NCBI RefSeq assembly: GCF_007567505.1
Contig: NZ_CP041783.1
Location: 4,464,001-4,528,000 of the forward strand
DNA length: 64,000 bases
DNA from: Shewanella donghaensis
GTDB taxonomy: Bacteria > Pseudomonadota > Gammaproteobacteria > Enterobacterales > Shewanellaceae
Reading direction: 5' to 3'
Below, one piece after another: positions 25,509 through 33,780 of the stretch; the first letter of the stretch is position 1, and each line of letters starts with the position of its first letter. Under the pieces are notes generated by a model. The model searched no databases, had not been told where the DNA came from, and saw nothing but the letters and a program-made list of their open reading frames with translations. The translations under genes were made by a program, and so were the position numbers.

Positions 25509-28202
25509 TTAATCTTTTCCTAATGCTGCCGCTATTGTCGGTTGTGGTTTTCCTAATAAAAAACCTTGTGCGTAGTCAATTTTGTAATGCTTGACCATAT
25601 CCAATACCTTGTCAGAATCCACAAATTCAGCCACCGTTTGAATATTCATTTTTTTAGCGAATTGAGACACTGTTTCCACTAAGTGCTGAGCCTTTTTATC
25701 TTGGTCTAAATGTTGAATCAGTGAACCGTCAATTTTAATGATATCCACATCTAAACTCAGCAAATGCACAAAGTTTGAATAACCAGCACCAAAATCATCA
25801 ATGGCAATTTTACAACCAAATGGTCTTACCTTAGATATAAAGTCAGCGACAACCGAGTAGTTGGTTATCTCATCGCTTTCTAGTAACTCAAAGGTTAACC
25901 GCTTCGCGATATTTGGAAAGCTACTGAGTAAATTCAGTAATTGATTAACAGACTCTTGTAGCACAATGTCATCAAGAGAAATATTGACAGAAAACTCATA
26001 AGGTTGGTCATGAAATAATGCAAAAGATTTTGCCAGCATACTTTGCATTAACTGAGGATAAATTCGAGACTGAATGGCTGTTTTCATAAACATTGCAGGT
26101 GGTAGGTAGGTGCCATCACCTTGCTTTATACGCATTAAGCATTCGAATTTAGGCTCTGAACTGCCATTGATTGGTTGAATGACTTGTATAAATGGGGTTA
26201 CAGCATCGTTTGCCACTGCGAGTGCCAGCATGCGGCTTTGATGCATGTTTTCTTCAAATGCTTTGGGGTCGGCCATTGATAATGAAAAAAGCTGATAACG
26301 CTTAAAGTGCCTTAAGGCTATTCTTCTGGCTAAATCGGCATGTTGATGAAGTTGAGAGTAGTTTTCATCAATACAGTGTGCACCACCGGCACTGAGGTTG
26401 ATGTGAATTTCATTACCGTTAACCATGATGGCATGTCGGGTCACATCATCAATGATGGTTTCGGCTAATTGCTGTAATAGGGGGTCATTAATGTGTTTAC
26501 TTATTGTGACGACAAATTCATTGGCACCGGTTTTATAAACCGTGTGCATCTCAGCGACTTTAGATATTCGCTCTGAAATTACTTTAATGATGGCATCGCC
26601 CGTTTTGACACCATAGAAATCATTAATCTGCCCAAACTGATTGATGTTGAATGCTATTAAGGATTCAGCCGATTGCTCCGACAAGTCCATATAAAGCTTT
26701 TTACGGTTGGGCAGACCGGTAAGGTTATTAAAATAAGCTTCGGTAAACAGGTTGGTATTTTGTTGTTCATTTTTTTTAAAGCTATCAACCAATGACTCTC
26801 GCATGATCTCAAAGTCTTCTGCCAGCTGCTGGATTTCATCTTGGCTGTTAATGGATATCTTTTGATTAAGATCGCCTTTAACTATTTTTTGAGTCCAATT
26901 GGTGAGCGTTAAAATATCTTTGGTGACGATTTTACCCACACGCATTAATAACCAACTGGCTAAACCTAATATTGCAGCCAACAGCAGTAGTTGGAAAAAC
27001 AGCATATTGAAGAGTTCTGCACCATAGAGTTTTACCTGAATAGAGGCACCGTAAAACCCTTTAAGCTGACCACGGTATACGATAGGTTGCATAAGCTGAC
27101 TAAAGCCCAGTACCCATTCAGCTTGACGAGTACGCGTGGTTTCAATTGTACGCATCGTACGGGGTCGTTTTTGAGTCAGCAATTGGCCAGCTAGCGCTTG
27201 CTCTTTGGCTTGAGGTATTAACTGAGCCCATAAGCCATTCATAAAGTAATCTTCAGTATTTACAAAGCCTAGTTTTATTGCTCTGTCTTGCTGGATTGAT
27301 TCATTTTGACGTCGGTGATGCAAACTAATTAATTGGCCATTTTTATCTAATACCGCAAAGTCTGAAAGGGTGATTTGAAATAAGCTATTTTGTTTTTTAT
27401 CTATGCGGGTCGTTGCTTGGGAGAAAAAGTTATCAATGGTATTTGAGATGTGTCGTTGTTGATTATCTAGGTTTTCAAAATCGATGTTGTTGCTGGCTAA
27501 CAACAAATGCATATTATGTAGCGTATCGCTGACTGAGAGCTTAATAAGTTGTCTATTCTGTTGAAGCTGGTAACCAAAAAATACAATTTGAGCACAAACC
27601 AGAATAATGACATTACTGATGACCAGCTTACGATAAAAGGGCATTCTTAAGTGTAATAGCCAATATAAAAAGGGTTCTAAAACGCAAAAAAGAAGCAGTG
27701 CTCCAATTATCGACAGCATAATAAACTGCATCATCGAACCGGCTTTTATCCAGTCAAAAATATATAAAACCGAATTTTCTCCGCCCCAAGGGTTGGTGGC
27801 TATTTGAGGGTTGTTAGGGTCTAGAATCCAAATGGGATTATCTTGGCCTTCAACATGCAACACCAATTTATATTCTATATCTCCGGGGTGGACTGGGAGA
27901 GCATAGTGCCATTGCTGCGCTGATGTTGGCAGCATTTCATAAAAAGGGTCATCACTATACCAGTCTGAAAAACTACCACTGACAAAGACCTTGTTTATTC
28001 TAGTGTCGGGAGTAATGGCATTATGACGATAAAAATCATCAGCAAGCGGCAGGGTAAGATTGATGTCATGAGGGCTCAGAGCATCAGCCGTCATCGTGCT
28101 AATAAGCCAGTTTTGAATGGGCAATAAGCATACTAAGGCAAGTAAAATACTTAACCTAATGTTCCATTTATGAAGATAATGAGTTACTAAACTCACAGAC
28201 AC
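25509..28202 (-). CDS. GGDEF/EAL protein with periplasmic glycogen-binding-like domain
   Basis: An 897-residue inner-membrane c-di-GMP protein. Order: membrane segment 15-37; a periplasmic domain about 69-130 (VFVSGSFSDW, YEMLP, DIEYKLVLHVEG, IWILDP) resembling the AMPK/CBM48 glycogen-binding fold; membrane segments about 156-180 and 192-212; a second periplasmic region to 394; membrane segment 395-421; HAMP about 421-475; GGDEF about 487-640 with degenerate motif GANEF (559-563); EAL about 668-890 with ECLMR at 687-691, IDDFGAGYSNF, KIDGSLIQ and YAQGFLLGKP. It should be a phosphodiesterase with an inactive cyclase domain. Start is GTG at 28202 with AAGG upstream. It lies alone on the minus strand. 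Confidence 0.88.
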   Translation of the reverse strand: MSVSLVTHYLHKWNIRLSILLALVCLLPIQNWLISTMTADALSPHDINLTLPLADDFYRHNAITPDTRINKVFVSGSFSDWYSDDPFYEMLPTSAQQWHYALPVHPGDIEYKLVLHVEGQDNPIWILDPNNPQIATNPWGGENSVLYIFDWIKAGSMMQFIMLSIIGALLLFCVLEPFLYWLLHLRMPFYRKLVISNVIILVCAQIVFFGYQLQQNRQLIKLSVSDTLHNMHLLLASNNIDFENLDNQQRHISNTIDNFFSQATTRIDKKQNSLFQITLSDFAVLDKNGQLISLHHRRQNESIQQDRAIKLGFVNTEDYFMNGLWAQLIPQAKEQALAGQLLTQKRPRTMRTIETTRTRQAEWVLGFSQLMQPIVYRGQLKGFYGASIQVKLYGAELFNMLFFQLLLLAAILGLASWLLMRVGKIVTKDILTLTNWTQKIVKGDLNQKISINSQDEIQQLAEDFEIMRESLVDSFKKNEQQNTNLFTEAYFNNLTGLPNRKKLYMDLSEQSAESLIAFNINQFGQINDFYGVKTGDAIIKVISERISKVAEMHTVYKTGANEFVVTISKHINDPLLQQLAETIIDDVTRHAIMVNGNEIHINLSAGGAHCIDENYSQLHQHADLARRIALRHFKRYQLFSLSMADPKAFEENMHQSRMLALAVANDAVTPFIQVIQPINGSSEPKFECLMRIKQGDGTYLPPAMFMKTAIQSRIYPQLMQSMLAKSFALFHDQPYEFSVNISLDDIVLQESVNQLLNLLSSFPNIAKRLTFELLESDEITNYSVVADFISKVRPFGCKIAIDDFGAGYSNFVHLLSLDVDIIKIDGSLIQHLDQDKKAQHLVETVSQFAKKMNIQTVAEFVDSDKVLDMVKHYKIDYAQGFLLGKPQPTIAAALGKD

Positions 28203-28659
28203 GACCTTGGATCTTTTATAAGTAAAAAATATGATTAATTTTTATTAACCTTTAACATTCAATATGATGTGCAAATTAGTTTAGGTCAACTGGCTGAGCG
28301 ATAATAAATCGATGAAACAGTGTTCGCAATTATTTCCAATCGGTAGCAAGGTCTGAATATTTTCTTCTGTAATGATGTTTTTCGGTGTCATATCCCCCTT
28401 GGTTGAATACGGCTGTTTTCTGTATATTTAGTTATTAATATTAGTTAAATTTGCAATTGAAGATTTAAGTAAAGTATTAATGAGGTTTTTTAGATACTTT
28501 AACTAACTTCACATCAAGGGTTGAAACTGTGAAGAGTCGCAACTTAGCCTCCTAGCAGGTAGCCAGTATCTTGCGTATAATATTAATTATCTATTTCTGC
28601 ATTAAAGTGTTGTTGAACGTGCTTAATGCAAGTAATCATTAAATTAAAGAGAACTCATC
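28203..28659. other. Divergent intergenic region upstream of yjdM
   Basis: About 455 bp without a recognisable gene between the GGDEF/EAL gene and yjdM. It must hold both promoters. No structured RNA or clear inverted repeat stands out. Confidence 0.35.
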
Positions 28660-29001
28660 ATGAGCAATATCCCACCATGTCCAAAATGTGAATCAACCTA
28701 TGTTTACGAAGATGGCTCACAGCTAGTTTGTCCAGAATGTGCTCATGAATGGAACCCAAACGAAGAAATCGTTGATCCTGATGCAATAATCTTAAAAGAC
28801 GCAGTAGGTAATCTACTTGCTGAAGAAGACAAAGTGACGCTAATTAAAGACCTTAAAGTAAAAGGTTCTTCATTAGTGCTTAAAGTAGGTACTAAAGCCG
28901 TGATTAAACGTTTTGTAAATGGTGATCATGATATCGATTGTAAAGTTGATGGTCACGGTCAAATGATGCTGAAATCCAAGTTTGTTAGAAAACAAAGCTA
29001 A
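28660..29001 (+). CDS. yjdM: YjdM (PhnA) family zinc-ribbon protein
   Basis: A 113-residue cytosolic protein. The N-terminal zinc ribbon PPCPKCESTYVYEDGSQLVCPECAHEW has two CxxC pairs, and the C-terminal PhnA domain carries DAVGNLLAEEDKVTLIKDLKVKGSS and a final KSKFVRK. Once named alkylphosphonate utilisation protein PhnA, the family has no proven role in phosphonate breakdown and is not next to phn genes here. AAAGAGAA precedes the ATG; a terminator follows. Confidence 0.92.
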   Translation: MSNIPPCPKCESTYVYEDGSQLVCPECAHEWNPNEEIVDPDAIILKDAVGNLLAEEDKVTLIKDLKVKGSSLVLKVGTKAVIKRFVNGDHDIDCKVDGHGQMMLKSKFVRKQS

Positions 29002-29039
29002 TTACGCTTTACACAGAATCTAATTGATTTTGTATGATT

Positions 29040-29067
29040 AAAAACCTGCCTAGTGCAGGTTTTTTTG
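29040..29067 (+). terminator. Rho-independent terminator after yjdM
   Basis: Stem AACCTGC/GCAGGTT with a five-base loop followed by a run of seven T. Confidence 0.85.
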
Positions 29068-29178
29068 TTTCAGCTCAAAGTGCCAGAATATGATCAATAG
29101 GAGGGGAGTAAATAACCGTTCGAGTAAGGGCATTTAAATCTTATTATCCATAATCATGGAAAAATGAGAGATTTATAC

Positions 29179-29204
29179 TAGTTTCAATAGGGTATATGAA
29201 ACTA
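29179..29204 (+). promoter_or_regulatory. Inverted repeat, candidate operator of the cbb3-like operon
   Basis: TAGTTTCA and TGAAACTA are perfect 8-bp arms separated by 10 bp. The site lies 14 bp before the first start codon of the operon and directly after a possible -10 element TATACT (29174-29179). A repressor bound here would block transcription or translation. It does not match an FNR/ANR box. Confidence 0.45.
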
Positions 29205-29218
29205 TAAGCGAGTTAAGA

Positions 29219-29551
29219 ATGAACCGAATATCCCTACTAGTTATGCTTACTATCGTGTCTTTAAATGTTAAAGCTGACTACGGACCATCATTTGAAATCG
29301 GTAAACAAAAAGCTAAAGTATGCATGACATGCCATGGCGAAGATGGTATCTCTACTATCGACCCATACCCCAATCTACGTGGCCAAAAAATAGGTTATTT
29401 GATTTCCTCCTTAAAAGACTACCAGTCTCGGCAACGAACCAGTGGCTTAGCTATTTTGATGCAACAGCAGGCAGACGCTTTATCTGAGCAAGATATTAAA
29501 GATATTTCTTACTACTTTTCAGTTTTGGGTACTAAAAAGGAAGGGGAATAA
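29219..29551 (+). CDS. Periplasmic class I cytochrome c
   Basis: A 110-residue monoheme cytochrome with a short signal peptide (about residues 1-19, ending VKA) and the heme site CMTCH near residues 36-40. PNLRGQKIGYLISSLKDYQSRQR and DIKDISYYFSVL are typical of small cytochromes of the c4/c5-related class that feed oxidases. It is the first gene of a four-gene operon with cbb3-like oxidase subunits, three bases before ccoN. Likely a soluble electron donor to the oxidase or carrier to it. Confidence 0.85.
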   Translation: MNRISLLVMLTIVSLNVKADYGPSFEIGKQKAKVCMTCHGEDGISTIDPYPNLRGQKIGYLISSLKDYQSRQRTSGLAILMQQQADALSEQDIKDISYYFSVLGTKKEGE

Positions 29552-29554
29552 TAT

Positions 29555-30964
29555 ATGTCACAAGGCATAGAGCTTTATGATGTCAAAGTCGTTAGGTATT
29601 TTATTGTCGCTGCTGTGGCGTGGTCTGTCGCAGGGATGTTTATCGGGGTGGTACTCGCGGCACAACTTTATTGGCCAGCGCTTAATTTTGATTCTGAATA
29701 TATTCAGTTTGGCCGCTTGAGGCCTTTGCATACATCAGGGGTTATCTATGGTTTTGTGGTAAACATGCTTATGGGGACTTCGTTATATATCGCCCAAAGA
29801 ACGGGCCAAACAAAACTGTTTAATCAAAGCTTATCTTGGATGGTGTTTTGGGGTTGGCAATTAGTGCTTTTACTCGCGTTAATAACACTACCTATGGGTT
29901 ACACCTCGAGTAAAGAGTATGCCGAACTAGAATGGCCAATTGATTTGTTAATTGTGCTGGTGTGGGTGCTGTATGCGGTATTGTTTTTTGGCACGATAGC
30001 TAAGCGTAAAGTAAACCACATCTTTGTTGCTAATTGGTTTTTCGGTGCATTTATTATTGTCATCGGTCTTATTTTTGTACTCAATAATTTAGCCATGCCA
30101 GCGTCTGCTATGAAGTCTTATTCAATTTATGCTGGGGCGCAAGATGCCATCATTCAATGGTGGTGGGGCCATAACGCGGTTGGCTTTCTGTTAACGGCTG
30201 GCATTATCGGTATGAATTACTATTTCATCCCTAAAATTTCTGAACGTCCAATTTACTCATATCGCTTATCTGTAATCCACTTTTGGGGATTAGTGGGTTT
30301 TTATACATGGGCGGGAACGCATCATTTGCTTTATTCATCAGTCCCTGTTTGGGTGCAGAATATTGGTATTGTGATGTCTCTTATCTTATGGCTTCCTTCC
30401 TGGGCAGGTGCATTTAATAGCGCAATGACGTTACTGCAAAACAAAGAGAAGTTGAAAACAGATTACATCATGTGGTTCTTCATGTCGGCGATTCTTTATT
30501 ACTGTTTGGCGACATTTGAAGGGCCATTGTTGGCGATTCGTTGGTTTAACATGCTGGCGCATAACACTGAGTGGATCATTGGTCATGTGCATTCTGCTGC
30601 ACTGGGTTGGGTGGCAATGTCCGGTATCGCGATGTTCTATTATTTTATTCCTAGGCTTTGGGGTAAAAAGGAGCTTTGGTCCAACAGACTACTTAAATGG
30701 CATTTTTGGTTAGCGCATTTAGGCGTTGCACTTTATGCCATCGCGCTTTGGGTTGCGGGTATAGGCGAAGGCTATATGTGGCTTGCACAGCAAGAAAACG
30801 GTTCATTGGCATACAGTTTTGTTGAAGCGATGGATTTTAAAGCCCCTTGGTTATTTGTGCGATTCTTTGGCGGTGCATGTTTTGTATTAGGTTTGCTGGT
30901 AATGGTATTTAATCTTTATAAAACGGTTTCGTTGCAGCAGGAGGATATAGCCGATGCTAAGTAA
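29555..30964 (+). CDS. ccoN: cbb3-type cytochrome oxidase catalytic subunit (CcoN-like)
   Basis: A 469-residue heme-copper oxidase subunit I of the C family with about 12 membrane segments. Ligands are all present: H59 (LHTSG) and H346 for low-spin heme b, H344 for heme b3, and H206 (WWGHNAVGF), H256 and H257 (THHLLY) for CuB. Y250, one turn before the histidine pair, matches the family's cross-linked tyrosine. It should reduce O2 to water at low oxygen. Strong Shine-Dalgarno AAGGAAGGGG. It overlaps ccoO by 11 bases. This set lacks ccoQ and the assembly genes ccoGHIS, so it is probably a second, divergent oxidase relying on factors made elsewhere. Confidence 0.93.
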   Translation: MSQGIELYDVKVVRYFIVAAVAWSVAGMFIGVVLAAQLYWPALNFDSEYIQFGRLRPLHTSGVIYGFVVNMLMGTSLYIAQRTGQTKLFNQSLSWMVFWGWQLVLLLALITLPMGYTSSKEYAELEWPIDLLIVLVWVLYAVLFFGTIAKRKVNHIFVANWFFGAFIIVIGLIFVLNNLAMPASAMKSYSIYAGAQDAIIQWWWGHNAVGFLLTAGIIGMNYYFIPKISERPIYSYRLSVIHFWGLVGFYTWAGTHHLLYSSVPVWVQNIGIVMSLILWLPSWAGAFNSAMTLLQNKEKLKTDYIMWFFMSAILYYCLATFEGPLLAIRWFNMLAHNTEWIIGHVHSAALGWVAMSGIAMFYYFIPRLWGKKELWSNRLLKWHFWLAHLGVALYAIALWVAGIGEGYMWLAQQENGSLAYSFVEAMDFKAPWLFVRFFGGACFVLGLLVMVFNLYKTVSLQQEDIADAK

Positions 30965-31568
30965 AGATTTTACCCAATCGCTCGTTATCCTCATTGCTGC
31001 CACTATTGTGGTGGCCAGTTTTTCTATTTTGGTACTTATTGTTCCAAATTTAGTTCGAACAGATGAGATAAGAGCGACCTCATTGGCTAAGCCATTAACC
31101 GCTTTAGAAGTAGCGGGTAGAGATATATATATCAGCGAAGGTTGTCATGTTTGTCACACTCAAATGGTGCGTAACATTGAGCCTGAAGTAAAACGTGATG
31201 GACGAGCCAATAAAGAAGGGGATGATATTTACGAATATCCGAATCTTTGGGGTTCTAAAAGAACGGGTCCCGATTTAACTAATTTAGGCCGAAAGTATTC
31301 GGCTCAGTGGCAGCGTTTACACCTTATTAATCCAAGACAAGTGATACCAACCTCCATAATGCCCGCTTATCCATGGTTATTTGAACAAGTGTTAAGCGGT
31401 GACGATATTGAAAACAAAATGCGTGTTCTGCAAGGATTGGGAGTGCCATATACCGATAAAGAAATAGAACAGTCGCGTCTTGTTGTAAAAGGTGTGACGA
31501 AAGGAGAGGCTTTGGTTCACTACTTACAAAGCTTAGGGAATGATACAGCCAGCGATCAGGAGCGTTAA
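30954..31568 (+). CDS. ccoO: cbb3-type oxidase monoheme subunit (CcoO-like)
   Basis: A 204-residue membrane-anchored cytochrome c. One N-terminal membrane helix (about residues 9-31) precedes the heme site CHVCH at 64-68. The segments EGCHVCHTQMVRN, YPNLWGSKRTGPDLTNLGRKYS and the methionine in TSIMPAYPWLF are classic for CcoO. CAGGAGG precedes the ATG inside ccoN. It passes electrons from CcoP to the catalytic subunit. Length is normal for the family. Confidence 0.93.
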   Translation: MLSKDFTQSLVILIAATIVVASFSILVLIVPNLVRTDEIRATSLAKPLTALEVAGRDIYISEGCHVCHTQMVRNIEPEVKRDGRANKEGDDIYEYPNLWGSKRTGPDLTNLGRKYSAQWQRLHLINPRQVIPTSIMPAYPWLFEQVLSGDDIENKMRVLQGLGVPYTDKEIEQSRLVVKGVTKGEALVHYLQSLGNDTASDQER

Positions 31569-31569
31569 C

Positions 31570-33735
31570 ATGACTGTTTTCTGGAATACTTGGGTCGTTG
31601 TACTCATTCTTATCTTTCTCGCCTTTATGGCGTTAGTGGTGCTTAAGTATTGGCGTACTGAGCATACTGCAGATAAAGATAAAACGATAGATACCTTTGA
31701 TGGTATAAAAGAAAATGATGCTCCACCACCTCGTATATTTTATCTGTCGTATTTGACCGCTTTTATTATTGCAGCAGGATTTTTAGTCTTATATCCGGGG
31801 CTGGGTAACTGGGCCGGATTGATGGGGTGGGAGCAAAATGAAGATGCGCTTAGCTCACCTGTTACAGATCTGAACCTTCAAATGAAGCCATTAACCGATC
31901 TCAGTTTAATTGCATTAGCCAATAATGCCGATGTTACCAACAGTGGGGAGTTACTGTTTCAAAATCATTGTGGCGCTTGTCATCGCGCGAATGCTCAGGG
32001 GCAAAAGCACTTTCCTAACTTGATTGACCATGAATGGCTATATGGCGGAACTGAAGCAGATATTTTGTATTCTATTGAACAGGGACGTCATGGTGCTATG
32101 CCTGGCTGGAAAGGCATATTATCCGAAGATCAGATTTTAAAGATGTCTTATTACATTGCTTCGTTACAACGCAGAAATTTAAATGCGCCACAAGTTAAAG
32201 TGGATTTAGGCAAAGAGATATTCGTTCAATATTGTGCGAGTTGTCATGGCGATGGCACAGTAGCTAATACTGACATTGGTGCGCCACTATTATCTGATGA
32301 TATTTGGCTTCATGGCGGTAGCATAGAAGAGATAAAGCACACTATCGAATTTGGTTTAAACAATTTGATGCCCGCGTTTTCAGAACAGTTAAGCCGTAAT
32401 GAAATTTTGGCTATCGGCGCTTACATTACTGCCCAAAGAAACAAATATGACGAGAAGCTTGCAGCACTTGATCCCAAATCAGTTTCAAGAGGGGAGTACT
32501 TGGCTAATGCTGGTGACTGTGTCGCTTGTCATAGCTCTGAAAGTGGTGAGCGTTTTGCTGGCGGGCTGCCTTTTAAAACCCCTTTCGGTATGGTGTATTC
32601 AACCAACATAACGCCTCATTTTAGTGAGGGTATTGGTGACCATAATTATACCGAGTTTAAAGCTGCGCTATTTGATGGCAAAGGGAAACATGGGTATTTA
32701 TATCCTGCAATGCCGTATACCTCTTATCAGTATCTAACCGACCAAGACACGCAAGATTTGTGGGGCTACTTACAGTCGATTACTGCAGTACCGAGACAAA
32801 ATGATCAAAATGCCATGATATTCCCATCGAATATTCGAACCGGTTTATTGGGTTGGAACTTAGTGTTTATGGATACTGACCCGCTGTCGTATTCGGCACC
32901 TGAGCACGTTGAACTTAATGAGCAGGAGCTAGAACAATGGCAAAGAGGCAAGTATTGGGTCATGGGGCTAGGTCATTGCTCTGAATGTCATACTCCAAGG
33001 AATTTGGCACAAGCCTTAATCCCAGAGAAAATATTTCAGGGTAATATTATTGATGGTTGGAATGCCCCTAATATTACGGCACAAGAGTTATATGAGGACC
33101 GATGGGACTTAGTGTCTTTGACTGACTTCTTACATACAGGGCACTCATCAAAAGGCTCAGCTTTTGCTGGTATGGCAGATGTCGTTAAAAACAGCACCAG
33201 CTTAATGACCCGTGATGATATTGAAACCATTTCCCGTTATTTACTGGTGGGCGATCGTTATAACACGATTCCAGATGGTCAAAAGCAGTTATCACCGACA
33301 GGGTTTGTTGAATCATCCTTTTCTGAGGCGCAGATGACGGCTTATGACATGTATGCTGAAACATGCGGAGCATGTCATGGTGCAGATGGTAAAGGGCGAG
33401 ATCCTATAGCGCCAACATTATTAAATAACGGCATCATCATGCATAGCGACCCTTTTAATACTATTGCAGTGACGATTCGTGGATTAGCACCGACATATTT
33501 GGATGAAGAGCGAAACTTTATGCCAATGACAAGCTTTCAGAATGTGTTATCTGATAATGAATTAGCAAAACTGATTAGCTTTGTACGTTTGTATTTAGGG
33601 GACCGAAAAGAGCCAGTAACAGCAGCTCAGGTTAAAGAGGTTCGGCAGCAGTTAGAAAAAGCAGGTTTTGCAGGAAACCTACATACTACACCTGATATGT
33701 ACGACCATAAGGATAAGGACATCAATATTGACTAG
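31570..33735 (+). CDS. Pentaheme fusion of CcoP with a triheme dehydrogenase cytochrome
   Basis: A 721-residue protein, over twice the usual CcoP length (about 300). Residues 1-300 look like CcoP: two N-terminal membrane segments (about 7-26 and 57-76) and two heme sites, CGACH 134-138 and CASCH 222-226. Residues 305-680 match the triheme cytochrome subunit of membrane-bound gluconate/alcohol dehydrogenases: GEYLANAGDCVACHSS, FAGGLPFKTPFGMVYSTNIT, with heme sites CVACH 317-321, CSECH 470-474 and CGACH 599-603. ATG 31570 follows AGGAGC. The frame is clean throughout, so this is a real fusion rather than a sequencing join. It could take electrons straight from a periplasmic dehydrogenase into the oxidase; no dehydrogenase gene is adjacent. 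Confidence 0.88.
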   Translation: MTVFWNTWVVVLILIFLAFMALVVLKYWRTEHTADKDKTIDTFDGIKENDAPPPRIFYLSYLTAFIIAAGFLVLYPGLGNWAGLMGWEQNEDALSSPVTDLNLQMKPLTDLSLIALANNADVTNSGELLFQNHCGACHRANAQGQKHFPNLIDHEWLYGGTEADILYSIEQGRHGAMPGWKGILSEDQILKMSYYIASLQRRNLNAPQVKVDLGKEIFVQYCASCHGDGTVANTDIGAPLLSDDIWLHGGSIEEIKHTIEFGLNNLMPAFSEQLSRNEILAIGAYITAQRNKYDEKLAALDPKSVSRGEYLANAGDCVACHSSESGERFAGGLPFKTPFGMVYSTNITPHFSEGIGDHNYTEFKAALFDGKGKHGYLYPAMPYTSYQYLTDQDTQDLWGYLQSITAVPRQNDQNAMIFPSNIRTGLLGWNLVFMDTDPLSYSAPEHVELNEQELEQWQRGKYWVMGLGHCSECHTPRNLAQALIPEKIFQGNIIDGWNAPNITAQELYEDRWDLVSLTDFLHTGHSSKGSAFAGMADVVKNSTSLMTRDDIETISRYLLVGDRYNTIPDGQKQLSPTGFVESSFSEAQMTAYDMYAETCGACHGADGKGRDPIAPTLLNNGIIMHSDPFNTIAVTIRGLAPTYLDEERNFMPMTSFQNVLSDNELAKLISFVRLYLGDRKEPVTAAQVKEVRQQLEKAGFAGNLHTTPDMYDHKDKDINID

Positions 33736-33749
33736 TTTCCTTATGACAG

Positions 33750-33780
33750 AATAATGCCTGCTAATGCAGGCATTATTATT
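33750..33780. terminator. Bidirectional terminator after the cbb3-like operon
   Basis: Perfect 10-bp stem TAATGCCTGC/GCAGGCATTA with loop TAAT. It separates the oxidase operon from the convergent regulator gene. Confidence 0.75.
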
